From: Acidobacteriota bacterium
GTDB lineage: Bacteria; Acidobacteriota; Thermoanaerobaculia; Multivoradales; JAGPDF01
Assembly: GCA_014584695.1 (NCBI GenBank)
Contig: JACTMI010000005.1
Coordinates: 1-63,534, forward strand
Length of the DNA stretch: 63,534 bases
Reading direction: 5' to 3'
The position numbers and the translations under genes were made by a program. The notes beneath the pieces were generated by a model, which was not told the DNA's origin, searched no databases, and saw only the letters and a program-made list of their open reading frames with translations. Positions 45,037 through 55,806 of the stretch are shown here, one piece after another. Positions within the stretch are counted from its first letter, which is position 1, and each line of letters opens with the position of its first letter.

Positions 45037-45042
45037 ACCCAT

Positions 45043-45048
45043 AGTATA
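45043..45048 (-). promoter_or_regulatory. -10 box of mazEF
   Basis: TATACT on the minus strand, ending six bases before the ATG at 45036, so the start point would fall at about that codon. No clear -35. Confidence 0.4.
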
Positions 45049-45183
45049 ACAGCCCCGCTGCGGCGGCGGAGCGGTGCGCAGCGAGCTCGGAATGGGACAG
45101 AAGAACGCTCTGCGCACCGCGGGCGAGCGCCGAGCCCGCGGGCGATGCCGAGCGGGCGGGCGACGACCCGGCGGAAGGGCTGC

Positions 45184-46416
45184 CTACTCGGAGCGCAGCG
45201 AGGCGAGAATGCGCAGATAGGTCGCGTAGCGCTCGGCCGGGATCTCGCCCGCTTCGGCCGCCGCGCGCACGGCGCAGCGCGGCTCGTGCGAGTGGGTGCA
45301 GTCGGAGAAGTGGCAAGCCGGGGCGATGGCGGTGAGCTCGTCGAAATAGGCGGCGAGCTCGCGTGCATCCAGCTGCCAGAGCCCGAACTCGCGGATCCCC
45401 GGCGTGTCGATGATCCGGGTGCCGTCCCCCAGCCGGTAGATGCGCGCCCGCGTCGTGGTGTGCCGCCCCTTGCGGCTCGCCGTGGAGACCTCGGCGACGC
45501 GGACCTCGACCTCCGGGGCGAGCGCCGCGAGCAGCGAGCTCTTGCCGACGCCGCTGTGGCCGACCAGCACCGCCTTGCGCCCGGCGAGATGGCCGCGCAG
45601 CTCCTCGATCCCCTCCCCGGTCGGGACCGAGCAGAGGACGATCGGTACGTCGAGATCCCGGTAGGGCGCGAGCTGGGTGAGCTCCGGGTCCTCCGCGCGA
45701 GGCTCGGTCGCCAGGTCGGCCTTGTTGATCGCGACCACCGCGGCGACGCCGCCGTGGGCGAGCGCCACCAGGTAGCGGTCGAGCAGACCGGTCGACAGAG
45801 GTGGGCGGCGCAGCGAGCCGACGACCACCGCGAGGTCGATGTTGGCCGCCACCACTCGCTCCCGGTGCGCCAGGAAGGGATCGGGACGCGAGAGGCGGCT
45901 GCTACGGGGCAGGATCTGGGCCGCCACCAGCGCGCCGCCAGGGCGCCGCGCCACGCGCAACAGATCCCCCACCGCGAGGGTGCTCTGCTGGGTCAGCGTG
46001 AGCGCCTTGGGGAGGTGGCAGACGAGCAACTCGCCGCCCACTTCCACCTCGCACTGGCCGCGGGTGATCGCGATCACCAGCCCCGGCTCGGTCAGCAGCT
46101 CGTCCGTGGCCGCCGCTGCGGCGTCGTCCGCGCTCTCGGCGCGCAGTCGCTCGACCAGCTTGTCGAGCGACTCGCCGCGCCGCGGGCCGTGGCGGCCGCG
46201 GGTGGGCAGCGTCGCCAGCTCGTCGCTGTCCCAGTCCTCCGCGGCAAGGCGCGGCCGGCGCGGCGGCCTGCCCGCGGCTTCGACCGGCGGCGCCGGCGAG
46301 GAGCCGGAAGCGGGACCCGCGCCGCCGCCCCCCCCCCGGCGCTGCGCCTTCTTGGCCTGGTCGCGCAGGTAGCGCCGGAGCTGGCGGGCCACGGTCTCGG
46401 GGTCGCGGATCGGCAT
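45184..46416 (-). CDS. rsgA: ribosome small-subunit biogenesis GTPase RsgA
   Basis: 410 residues from the ATG at 46416. Circularly permuted GTPase: G4 NKAD first, then G1 GHSGVGKSSL, then G3 DTPGIREFG. C-terminal zinc site CHFSDCTHSHEPRCAV. N-terminal OB-type domain (GLVIAITRGQCEVEVGGELL). The ~80-residue Arg/Gly/Pro-rich N-terminal extension is longer than usual. Acts in 30S subunit maturation. Confidence 0.93.
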   Translation of the reverse strand: MPIRDPETVARQLRRYLRDQAKKAQRRGGGGGAGPASGSSPAPPVEAAGRPPRRPRLAAEDWDSDELATLPTRGRHGPRRGESLDKLVERLRAESADDAAAAATDELLTEPGLVIAITRGQCEVEVGGELLVCHLPKALTLTQQSTLAVGDLLRVARRPGGALVAAQILPRSSRLSRPDPFLAHRERVVAANIDLAVVVGSLRRPPLSTGLLDRYLVALAHGGVAAVVAINKADLATEPRAEDPELTQLAPYRDLDVPIVLCSVPTGEGIEELRGHLAGRKAVLVGHSGVGKSSLLAALAPEVEVRVAEVSTASRKGRHTTTRARIYRLGDGTRIIDTPGIREFGLWQLDARELAAYFDELTAIAPACHFSDCTHSHEPRCAVRAAAEAGEIPAERYATYLRILASLRSE

Positions 46417-46463
46417 CGTGGGAAGGGGTGGCAGGAGTGGACGAGAGTGGGCCGTCCCGGCCC

Positions 46464-47843
46464 TCAATCGCCGCCGCCGGTCAACCCAGCCTTCTTCGCG
46501 TAGTAGCGGAAGGAGCGGAACGTCATGCGCAACAGCTCGGCCGCCTGGGTCTGCACCCCGGCCGTCCGCTCGAGCGCCTGGCGCATCAGCTCGGCGCGGA
46601 TTCGCTCGAGGTAGGCCTCGAGATCGAGACCGTCGTCGGGCAGCGTGAGGCCGGCGTCGGCTTGCGCGCCGCCCGCGACCAGGGAAGCCGGCAGGTCCGC
46701 GGCGGTGACCACCGCCGAGGTCGACAGCGCGAGAGCGCGTTCGATCAGGTTCTCGAGCTCGCGCACGTTGCCGGGCCAGGAGTAGCTCTCGAGCATCCGC
46801 ATCGCCTCGGCCGAGATCCGCTTCGGCGGCACCCCCATCTGCTCCGAGTACTTCTGCAGAAAGTGCCCGACCAACAGCGGAATGTCCTCGCGTCGTTCGC
46901 GCAGCGGCGGCAGCTCGATCGGGATGACGTTGATGCGGTAGTACAGGTCCTCGCGGAACTCCCCGCGCGCCAGCTTCTCGGCCAGGTTCTGGTTGGTGGC
47001 GGCGATGATGCGCACGTCGAACGGCTCCTCGAGGTTGCCGCCGACCCGCCGTACGACCTTCTCCTGCAGCGCGCGCAGCAGCTTGACCTGCATGCCGACG
47101 CTCGTCTCGCCGATCTCGTCCAGGAACAGCGTGCCCTTGTCGGCCTCCTGGAAGAGCCCTTTCTTGTCGCGCACGGCGCCGGTGAAAGAGCCGCGCTCGT
47201 GCCCGAACAGCTCGCTCTCCAGCAGGTTCTCGGGCAGCGCGCCGCAGTTGATCGACAGGAAGCGCTGCGCCGCGCGCGGGCTCGAGAAGTGAATGGCGCG
47301 CGCGATCAGCTCCTTGCCGGTGCCGCTCTCGCCGTGAATCAGCACCGTGGACGGCGTGCGCGCCACCCGTTCGACGAGCGAGAAGATCGTCCGCATGCTC
47401 GGGCTGCGGCCGATCATGTTGGCGAAGCCGTAGCGCTGCTCGAGCTCGCGCCGGAGGTAGACGTTCTCCTCGTAGAGCCGGCTCTTCTCGAGCGCGCGGT
47501 GGATGACCGCCTTGAGCTCCTCGACGTCGAAGGGCTTCGGCACGTAGTCGTAGGCGCCCAGCTTCATCGCCTCGATGGCGCTCTTGGTCGAGGTGTAGGC
47601 GGTCATCAGCACCACCGAGGCCGGCGAGGAGGACTCCTTGATCTCGCGCAGCAGGTCGAGGCCGTTGCCGTCCGGCATCATCATGTCGCAGAGCACCAGG
47701 TCCGGCGTGGTCTCGGCCAGTCGCTCGCGAGCCTGGCCGACCGAGCGCGCGGTGGCGACCTCCAGGCCCTCGCCGGCGCAGAGCACGGACAGGAACTCGA
47801 CCAGGCTCTGCTCGTCGTCGACGATCAAGACCCGGCCCTCCAT
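46464..47843 (-). CDS. pilR: sigma-54-dependent response regulator PilR
   Basis: 459 residues. Receiver domain with D9, D10, phospho-acceptor D53, and K in PKPFD. AAA+ domain: Walker A GESGTGKE, the sigma-54 contact loop GSFTGA (usual GAFTGA), Walker B GTLFLDEIG. C-terminal Fis-type HTH TQAAELLRMTFRSFRYYAKK. NtrC-family, placed directly after pilS (one base apart), as in other pil clusters. It should activate sigma-54 promoters such as that of the major pilin, which is not in this window. Confidence 0.93.
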   Translation of the reverse strand: MEGRVLIVDDEQSLVEFLSVLCAGEGLEVATARSVGQARERLAETTPDLVLCDMMMPDGNGLDLLREIKESSSPASVVLMTAYTSTKSAIEAMKLGAYDYVPKPFDVEELKAVIHRALEKSRLYEENVYLRRELEQRYGFANMIGRSPSMRTIFSLVERVARTPSTVLIHGESGTGKELIARAIHFSSPRAAQRFLSINCGALPENLLESELFGHERGSFTGAVRDKKGLFQEADKGTLFLDEIGETSVGMQVKLLRALQEKVVRRVGGNLEEPFDVRIIAATNQNLAEKLARGEFREDLYYRINVIPIELPPLRERREDIPLLVGHFLQKYSEQMGVPPKRISAEAMRMLESYSWPGNVRELENLIERALALSTSAVVTAADLPASLVAGGAQADAGLTLPDDGLDLEAYLERIRAELMRQALERTAGVQTQAAELLRMTFRSFRYYAKKAGLTGGGD

Positions 47844-47844
47844 G

Positions 47845-49494
47845 TCAGGCCTCGACTCCGACCGCGACCGCCGCCGGCTGGAGCAGCGGCAGCTCGACGG
47901 CGATGGTCGTGCCGGCGCCGGGCCGGCTGTCCACGGCGAGCCGACCGCCGTGCTCCTGGACGATGCGGTAGACGATCGCCATGCCGATGCCCGTGCCGCC
48001 GTCGAAGAACGACTGGAACGGCTGGAACAGCTTGGTGCGCTGGTCCTCGGTCATGCCGTGACCGGTGTCGCTGACCTCGAGACGGTAGTGCTCGCTCGCG
48101 AGCCGGCCGCGCAGGGTCAACGTGCCGCCATCGGGCATCGCGCGCAGGGCGTTGCGGGCCAGGTTCCAGAAGATCTGGCTGACCTGGTCGGCATCCGCGA
48201 CCAGCGCCGCGGAGGAGGGCTTGAGGTCGATCTCGAAGCGATGGCGGCCGGTCGCCTCCTCGCTGTGGCGCAGCAGGGCCATGTTCTCGGCCAGCAGCGC
48301 CGCGACGTCGAAGCGGGTGACCGCGCGCTCCTTGGGCCGGGCGAAGCGGAGAAAGCCCTTGATCGTCCGGTCCAGGCGCTGGCTCTCCTTGAGGATGATG
48401 TCGAGCAGGCGGCGCTGGGATTCGTTCGCCGGCAGCGCCGAGGACAGCAGCTGCACCGAGCCGGAAATGGCGGCGAGCGGATTGCCGACCTCGTGGGCGA
48501 TGCCGGCGGCCAGCTCACCGGCCGCCGCCATCCGGTCCCGGATCCGCAGCTCCTCCTGCAGTTGCCGCCACTGCGACAGGTCCTGGAAGACCACGATCCA
48601 GCCGGCGGCGGTGCCCGAGGCGTCGGTGAGGCGGGAGACGGTGAAGCCGACCGGCAGGCGCAGATCGCCGCGGTCGATCTCCGTCTCGGTGCGCGCCGAG
48701 CGGCCGTCGGCCAGCAGCTCCGCCTGCTCGCGCCACTCCCCGGGCGCGAACAGGCCGCAGCTGGCGACCGGCCGTCCCAGCAGCGCTGCCTCGGTGGCGC
48801 CGAGGATGTCGAGCGCGGCGCGATTGACGGAGGTGATGCGGCCGGCGAGGTCGGTCGCGATCAAGCCGCTCGAAATCGACTGCACCACGTCGCGGTGGAG
48901 GCTCTCGAGGTTGGCGATGGTGTCGCGCTGCTGCTCGAGCTCACGCTCCGCGCGGGTCACCGTCGCGGCGAGGTAGGAGGTCAGGAAGGCGACCGCGTAG
49001 AAGCCGAAGAAGTGCACCGCGAGGTTGTACGGCAGGCGCCACGCGACTTCGGACTCCGAGAGGGCGACCGGACCCTGGGGGATCCACCCGCGGGCGAGCG
49101 CGAGCAGCAGAGAGGCGTAGAGCAGATAGGCCGCGGTCGCCACCACGAGGCCGGTGCGGTGACGCAGCAGCGCCGCCGCCACCATGATGACGACCAGGTA
49201 GAGCATCGAGAACGGGCTGCCGATGCCGCCGAAGAAGTAGACCAGCCCGGTGACCAGCAGCAGGTCGCCGCCGAACTGCAGGTAGGCGTGCCAGATCGGC
49301 CGATGCCGCCAGACGCTCAGGAAGAAAATGTAGAAGAGGCTGGCGAGGTAGGTGACTCCGGCCAGCAGGAACAGCAGATCGAAAGTCGGCGGCTCGCGCT
49401 CGGCGCTCGAGATCCGGAGCAGGAAGTAGGGCAGGACGACGCTCGAGATCACCACCAAGCGGATGGCGATCAGCCAGCGCAGGTAGGCCGCCAA
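47845..49494 (-). CDS. pilS: sensor histidine kinase PilS
   Basis: 549 residues from a TTG at 49494. An alternative is a CTG at 49617, which overlaps the pilC stop as CTGA but adds an Arg/Pro-rich stretch of 41 residues. Six N-terminal membrane helices (LIAIRLVVISSVVLPYFLL to FYAVAFLTSYLAATVTRA), then a PAS domain (LESLHRDVVQSISSGLIATD), H-box AAGIAHEVGNPLAAISGS, N-box FWNLARNALRAM and G-boxes DTGHGM and GGTGIGMAIV. Partner of PilR. Confidence 0.9.
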   Translation of the reverse strand: MAAYLRWLIAIRLVVISSVVLPYFLLRISSAEREPPTFDLLFLLAGVTYLASLFYIFFLSVWRHRPIWHAYLQFGGDLLLVTGLVYFFGGIGSPFSMLYLVVIMVAAALLRHRTGLVVATAAYLLYASLLLALARGWIPQGPVALSESEVAWRLPYNLAVHFFGFYAVAFLTSYLAATVTRAERELEQQRDTIANLESLHRDVVQSISSGLIATDLAGRITSVNRAALDILGATEAALLGRPVASCGLFAPGEWREQAELLADGRSARTETEIDRGDLRLPVGFTVSRLTDASGTAAGWIVVFQDLSQWRQLQEELRIRDRMAAAGELAAGIAHEVGNPLAAISGSVQLLSSALPANESQRRLLDIILKESQRLDRTIKGFLRFARPKERAVTRFDVAALLAENMALLRHSEEATGRHRFEIDLKPSSAALVADADQVSQIFWNLARNALRAMPDGGTLTLRGRLASEHYRLEVSDTGHGMTEDQRTKLFQPFQSFFDGGTGIGMAIVYRIVQEHGGRLAVDSRPGAGTTIAVELPLLQPAAVAVGVEA

Positions 49495-49613
49495 CCGCTC
49501 CGGCTCGGCGCCGGCCGGGCGGGCGCTGCGCGACCGGCGGGCCGGCGTCCTGCCCGGCCCCCCGTCCGCCGGCGCGCGGCCGAAGGTCGCGTCGCTCGTC
49601 GCCGCCCTCCCGA

Positions 49614-50819
<1,206 letters not shown>

Positions 50820-50823
50820 CGGA

Positions 50824-51951
50824 TCAGCTCCTCGGGGCCGTGGCGGCGCCTTGGCCCTCGACCAGGTTGGGGTTCAGCGAAGTGGGACCGCGCGAGATGA
50901 TCTCCTGCAGCTCGTCCGGGTAGGACGAACGCGCGAGCGCCGTCTGCATGGTGATCATCCGCTTGAAATAGAGCGACGCGAGCGATTGATTGAAAGTCTG
51001 CATCCCGTACTTCGCCTGGCCGGTCTGCATCATGCCGTAGATCTGGTGGACCTTGTCCTCGCGGATCAGGTTCCGGATCGCGGAGTTGGGCACCAGGATC
51101 TCCATCGCCAGCGCCCTGCCCTTGCCGGAGGCGCGGGGCAGCAGCGACTGGCAGAGGATGCCTTCCAGCACGAAGGAGAGCTGGACGCGGATCTGCGACT
51201 GCTGGTGCGCCGGGAAGATGTCGACGATCCGGTTGATCGTCTGGGCGGCGGAGTTGGTGTGCAGCGTCGCGAAGGTCAAGTGGCCGGTCTCGGCGATGCG
51301 CAGCGCCGACTCGACCGTCTCGAAGTCGCGCATCTCGCCGATCAGCACGACGTCGGGATCCTGCCGCAGGCAGGAACGCAGCGCGTTGGCGAAACTGTGG
51401 GTATCGGCGTGGAGCTCGCGCTGGTTGACGATGCACTTCTTGTGGCTGTGCAGATACTCGACCGGGTCCTCGATGGTGACGATGTGCTCGGCCCGCTCGC
51501 GGTTGACCTTGTCGAGCATGGCGGCGAGGGTGGTCGACTTGCCGGACCCGGTCGGGCCGGTAACCAGGACCAGGCCGCGCGGCTTCTCGCAGATCTTCTC
51601 GACCACCGGCGGCAGCCCGAGCTCGCGGAAGCTGCGGATCTCGTACGGAATCGTCCGGAACGCCGCGGCGATGGCGCCGCGCTGGTGGAAAACGTTGGCG
51701 CGGAAGCGCGCGAGACCCTTGATGCCGAACGAGAAGTCGAGCTCGAGGTCCTCCTCGAGCCGGTGCTTCTGGTTGTCGGTGAGGATCGAGTAGGAGAGCT
51801 GTTTGGTCTCGGTCGGCGTCAGCGGCGGGTGGTTGAGCGCCTTGAGCACGCCGTCGACCCGGATCTGGGGCGGCGAGTTGGTCGTCAGGTGAAGATCCGA
51901 TCCCCCCTGCTCGACCATGGTCTTGAGCAGGGCGTTCAAGGTGGGCGGCAT
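50824..51951 (-). CDS. pilT: twitching motility ATPase PilT
   Basis: 375 residues from the ATG at 51951, with AGGAG upstream. Opening LNALLKTMVEQGGSDLHLTT is typical; Walker A GPTGSGKSTTL, Asp box region, Walker B VVLIGEMRDFETVESAL, His box FATLHTNSAAQTI. PilT-type retraction motor, first in the order pilT-pilC-pilS-pilR. The 157-base region to the divergent ABC gene contains a small inverted repeat (TTTTGT/ACAAAA) with GTGTACAC inside; it could be a regulatory site. Confidence 0.95.
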   Translation of the reverse strand: MPPTLNALLKTMVEQGGSDLHLTTNSPPQIRVDGVLKALNHPPLTPTETKQLSYSILTDNQKHRLEEDLELDFSFGIKGLARFRANVFHQRGAIAAAFRTIPYEIRSFRELGLPPVVEKICEKPRGLVLVTGPTGSGKSTTLAAMLDKVNRERAEHIVTIEDPVEYLHSHKKCIVNQRELHADTHSFANALRSCLRQDPDVVLIGEMRDFETVESALRIAETGHLTFATLHTNSAAQTINRIVDIFPAHQQSQIRVQLSFVLEGILCQSLLPRASGKGRALAMEILVPNSAIRNLIREDKVHQIYGMMQTGQAKYGMQTFNQSLASLYFKRMITMQTALARSSYPDELQEIISRGPTSLNPNLVEGQGAATAPRS

Positions 51952-52108
51952 GGCGCTCCTCCGCTGTTCGGACAAGTTTTGTCAGCGGCGAGTGTACACA
52001 AAAGCCCCTGGAGGCGCCAGGAAGCGGGCCGCTCCCGAGCGCGCCCCGCGGCGACTGCGCCGCGCGGTTCCCGCGCGCGGCGGGCTCGGGTACGCTCTGC
52101 GGCGCCTC

Positions 52109-53989
52109 ATGAGCGCCGCCTCCGATCCCCGCGTCGAAGAGCAGCTCGGGCGCGCCTACGACGGCCGCCTGATGCGGCGCCTGCTCGGCTACCTGCGGCC
52201 GCACGCGCTGCTGGCGCTCGCCGCGCTCGGCCTGATGGTGCTGTCGTCGGCCGGCCAGCTCTTTGGCCCGGCCGCCACCGCGGTCGCATTCGACCTCTTC
52301 CTCGCCCCGGCGGTGGAAGTGGCGTCACCGCCGTCGGGGCTGTCGGAGGTCGTGGCGCGCCGGCTGGCCGCCGCCGGGCTCGCGCCCACCGCCAGCGAGG
52401 GACTGGCCTGGATCGGGGCGCTCTGGGCCGGGGTGCTGGCGGTGACTTTCGGGATCCTCTGGCTCCAGGGCTACGTGCTCCAGGCCATGGGCCAGCGGGT
52501 CCTGGCCGATCTGCGGCGCGACCTGTTCGCCCACCTCCAGAAGCTCGATCTGTCCGAGTTCGACGCCACGCCGGTGGGGCGGCTGGTGACGCGCGTCACC
52601 ACCGACGTCGACGCCCTCAACGAATTGTTCACCGCCGGTATCGTGTCGATCGTCGGGGATCTGCTGCTCCTGGGTGGCATCGCCGCGGTGCTGGTGACGC
52701 TCGACTACCGGTTGGCGCTGGCGACCTTCTCGATCCTGCCGCTGCTCGCCGCGCTCACCATCTGGTTCAAGAGCCGGGCGCGCGAGAGTTTTCGCGAGGT
52801 GCGGACGGCGATCGCCAGCCTCAACGCCTTCCTGCAGGAACACCTGTCGGGGATGTCGGTGGTGCAGCTGTTCGGCAGGGAGCGGGCGGCGCTCGCCGAG
52901 TTCGGCGCCATCAACGCCCGGCACCGCGACGCCAACGTGCGCGGCATCTTCTACTACGCGGTCTATTTCCCCGGGGTCGAGATCCTGACCGCGCTGGGCG
53001 TGGCGATCGTGCTCGCCTACGGCGGCGCCCAGGCGGTCGCTGGCGCGGTGTCGATCGGCGCCTTGGTCGCCTTCCTCCAGTACGCGCAGCGCTTTTACCA
53101 GCCGCTCGCCGACCTGTCGGAGAAGTACAACGTGCTGCAGCAGGCGATGGCCTCCTCCGAGCGGATCTTCCTGCTGCTCGACCGCGCGCCCGGCATCACC
53201 AGCCCGGCGCGGGGGCACCGCCCGGAGCGCGTGCGGGGTGAGATCGAGTTCGCTGGCGTCGACTTCTCCTACCGGCCGGGGGTGCCGGTGCTGCGGGGCG
53301 TCTCGTTCCGCGTCGCCCCGGGCGAGACCGTGGCGGTGGTGGGCGCGACCGGCGCCGGCAAGTCGACGCTGGCGAACCTGATCCTGCGCTTCTACGACGT
53401 CGAAGCGGGCGAAGTGCGCGTGGACGGCGTCGATGTCCGGCGCTGGGACCTGCCGGCGCTGCGCGCGGCGACCGGTCTGGTCCTCCAGGACGTCTTCCTG
53501 TTCGCCGGCGACGTCGCCTCGAACCTCCGGCTCGGCGAGGCCGCGATCACCGACGAGCAGCTGCGGCGGGCCGCCGAGGACGCGCAGGCGCTCGAGTTCG
53601 TCGAGCGCCTGCCCGGCGGCTTCGCGGCGCGCATCGAGGAGCGCGGCGCCGGCCTCTCGGTAGGACAGAAGCAGCTGCTCGCCTTCGCCCGTGCGCTCGC
53701 CTACGACCCGCCGATCCTGGTGCTCGACGAGGCCACCGCGTCGGTCGACACCGAGACCGAGCGGCGGATCCAGGCGGCGCTCGACCGCCTGCTCGAGGGG
53801 CGGACCAACCTGGTCATCGCCCACCGCCTGTCGACCGTCCAGCGCGCCGACCGGATCCTGGTCCTGCACAAGGGGCGGCTGGCCGAGCAGGGCACCCACC
53901 GCGAGTTGCTCGCTCTAGGTGGCCTCTACCGCAAGCTCCACGACCTGCAGTTCCGTGACCGCGCGCCGGAGCGGGCGGCGAGCTTCTGA
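52109..53989 (+). CDS. ABC exporter, MsbA-like (fused membrane and ATPase domains)
   Basis: 626 residues from the ATG at 52109. N-terminal six-helix exporter domain with a coupling-region phrase FDATPVGRLVTRVTTDVDAL; C-terminal ATPase with Walker A VVGATGAGKSTL, signature GLSVGQKQLLAFARAL (SVGQK instead of SGGQ), Walker B ILVLDEATASVD and His-loop IAHRLSTV. Type IV ABC exporter; lipid or polysaccharide substrate plausible given other envelope genes. Confidence 0.92.
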   Translation: MSAASDPRVEEQLGRAYDGRLMRRLLGYLRPHALLALAALGLMVLSSAGQLFGPAATAVAFDLFLAPAVEVASPPSGLSEVVARRLAAAGLAPTASEGLAWIGALWAGVLAVTFGILWLQGYVLQAMGQRVLADLRRDLFAHLQKLDLSEFDATPVGRLVTRVTTDVDALNELFTAGIVSIVGDLLLLGGIAAVLVTLDYRLALATFSILPLLAALTIWFKSRARESFREVRTAIASLNAFLQEHLSGMSVVQLFGRERAALAEFGAINARHRDANVRGIFYYAVYFPGVEILTALGVAIVLAYGGAQAVAGAVSIGALVAFLQYAQRFYQPLADLSEKYNVLQQAMASSERIFLLLDRAPGITSPARGHRPERVRGEIEFAGVDFSYRPGVPVLRGVSFRVAPGETVAVVGATGAGKSTLANLILRFYDVEAGEVRVDGVDVRRWDLPALRAATGLVLQDVFLFAGDVASNLRLGEAAITDEQLRRAAEDAQALEFVERLPGGFAARIEERGAGLSVGQKQLLAFARALAYDPPILVLDEATASVDTETERRIQAALDRLLEGRTNLVIAHRLSTVQRADRILVLHKGRLAEQGTHRELLALGGLYRKLHDLQFRDRAPERAASF

Positions 53990-54037
53990 CCGATTCCTGA
54001 CACGGGGCGGCGCGGCGGCGGGCGAGAATGGGGGCTC

Positions 54038-55180
54038 GTGAGTCGCCCGGTGAACAGCCCGATGAGCCCATCGTCGCCCCGCACGGTCATCGCCGCCAGC
54101 GCCAGCTACCTGCCGACGCGGGTGGTGCCGAACGCGGCCTTTCTCGACGGGCAGCTGCTCGATGGCGCCGGCCGGCCGTTCGCGAAGTCGAACCAGGAGA
54201 TCGTGGCGCAGCTCGAGGCGATCACGGGCATTCGCGAGCGCCGCTACGTCGAGGACGACCAGGTCACTTCGGATATCGCGCTCGCCGCCGCGCGCGCGGC
54301 GCTCGAGCGCGCGGGCACCGACCCCGAGAGCCTCGACCTGCTGATCGTCGCCCACAACTTCGGCGACGTCGCGGCCGACAACCGCCGCTCCGACTTCGTG
54401 CCCAGCCTGGCGGCACGCGTCAAGCACGGGCTCGCCATCGAGAACCCCTGGTCGGTGGCCTTCGACCTCGCTTTCGGCTGCCCGGGCTGGCTGCAGGGAG
54501 TGCTGCTCGCCCACGACGCGATCCGTCTCGGCGAGGCGCGGCGCGCGCTGGTGATCGGTGCCGAGACGCTCTCCCGCATCTCCGACCCGCACGACCGCGA
54601 CGGCATGATCTACGCCGACGGCGCGGGCGCGACGCTGCTCGAGGCGCGCGCCGGCAACGGCGCCGCGCCAGTCGGGATCCTCGCCTCGGCGACGCGTTCG
54701 GACACCCGCCACCATGCGCGGCTGCTCTGGATGGGCGAGTCGCACGATCGCGGGCGCGCCGGGCGCGAGCTGTTCCTCAAGATGGAGGGGCGCAAGCTCT
54801 ACAAGTACGCCTGCCAAGTGGTGCCCGAGGTGGTCCTGCGCGCCCTGGAGCGCGCCGGCGCGACCCTCGCCGACGTCAGCAAGATCCTCATTCACCAGGC
54901 CAACGCGAAGATGGACGAGGCGATCGTCCGCCGGCTCTTCGAGCTGAGCGGCCGCGGCGGGGTCACCGCGGCGGAGATCGAGCGGCTGGTGCCGATGAGC
55001 ATCTCCTGGCTCGGCAACAGCTCGGTCGCGACGATTCCGACGCTGCTCGATCTGCTCGAGCGCGGCGAGATCGAGGGCCACGCGGTCGCTCCGGGCGACC
55101 TGCTCGTCTTCGCCTCGGTGGGCGCCGGCATGAACGCCAACGCCATGGTCTACCGGGTGCCGCCCGCGGCCGGCGAGTGA
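54038..55180 (+). CDS. 3-oxoacyl-ACP synthase III-like protein
   Basis: 380 residues, GTG start (ATG at 54062 also possible). KAS III catalytic triad: C148 in AFGCPGWLQG, H286 in LIHQANAKMD, N327 in WLGNSSVATIP. It differs from housekeeping FabH in the long N-terminal stretch (NAAFLDGQLLDGAGRPFAKS). It may start a special fatty acid, alkene or secondary product rather than bulk fatty acid synthesis. 48 bases after the ABC exporter. Confidence 0.85.
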   Translation: MSRPVNSPMSPSSPRTVIAASASYLPTRVVPNAAFLDGQLLDGAGRPFAKSNQEIVAQLEAITGIRERRYVEDDQVTSDIALAAARAALERAGTDPESLDLLIVAHNFGDVAADNRRSDFVPSLAARVKHGLAIENPWSVAFDLAFGCPGWLQGVLLAHDAIRLGEARRALVIGAETLSRISDPHDRDGMIYADGAGATLLEARAGNGAAPVGILASATRSDTRHHARLLWMGESHDRGRAGRELFLKMEGRKLYKYACQVVPEVVLRALERAGATLADVSKILIHQANAKMDEAIVRRLFELSGRGGVTAAEIERLVPMSISWLGNSSVATIPTLLDLLERGEIEGHAVAPGDLLVFASVGAGMNANAMVYRVPPAAGE

Positions 55181-55188
55181 GTCTCCCG

Positions 55189-55205
55189 GGCCCGAAGATC
55201 GGGCC
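55189..55205. terminator. stem-loop between convergent genes
   Basis: GGCCCGA-AGA-TCGGGCC between the KAS III-like stop (55180) and the lipoprotein stop (55215). 7-bp perfect stem, no T-run; possible bidirectional weak terminator. Confidence 0.35.
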
Positions 55206-55214
55206 GCAAGGTGG

Positions 55215-55775
55215 TCACCGCGGAGCCATCGGCTCCAGGTTCGCGACCAGCTCGAGCAGCTGTTGGAGGCGGGCGCGGGCGACTTCGCCGCCACCCGCCG
55301 GGTAGCGGACGGCAATCGTGAGCAGACGGTCGGGATCGCCGGGGTGGAGCATCAGGATCCGCCGCTCCTCGGCGGCACCGCCGTCGGCGCTGGCGCGAAC
55401 GGCGTAGGCCGAACCGTAGGGGGTGACCAGCTCGTTGCCGCCGAAGAAGGTCTCGCCGGCCGCCAGCGCCTCGTTCTGGAACGTCTTGGCTTGCTCGACC
55501 AGGTTGATCGACGAGCTCTGGCGCGGACCGGCGGCGACGGTCACCGGCGCCTCGATCCGGTTCGAGGTCGCTTCGAGCTCGAGCTCTTCACCTTCGTTGC
55601 GGACGAGACGGAACCCCTCGGGCAGGTCGGTGAACACGACCCCCAGCCCGGGGCTCTCGACCCGGACCGGGGTGACGATCTCGGGGGCCGGTGCCGGCGC
55701 GGGCTGGCAGCCGGTGAGCAACGCGGCGATGAGCAGCGGGGCGGCGAGCGACAGGGCGCGAGTGGGCGGGCGCAT
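55215..55775 (-). CDS. lipoprotein of unknown function
   Basis: 186 residues. Lipobox LLTGC (Cys at about 23), then a Pro/Ala linker. Beta-rich body with GLGVVFTDLPEGFRLVRNEG and LLTIAVRYPAGGGEVARARL. No family recognised. Envelope-anchored; its role is not indicated by neighbours. Confidence 0.7.
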   Translation of the reverse strand: MRPPTRALSLAAPLLIAALLTGCQPAPAPAPEIVTPVRVESPGLGVVFTDLPEGFRLVRNEGEELELEATSNRIEAPVTVAAGPRQSSSINLVEQAKTFQNEALAAGETFFGGNELVTPYGSAYAVRASADGGAAEERRILMLHPGDPDRLLTIAVRYPAGGGEVARARLQQLLELVANLEPMAPR

Positions 55776-55806
55776 GGCGAGGTCCTCCGGAGTCGAGGGC
55801 GGAATG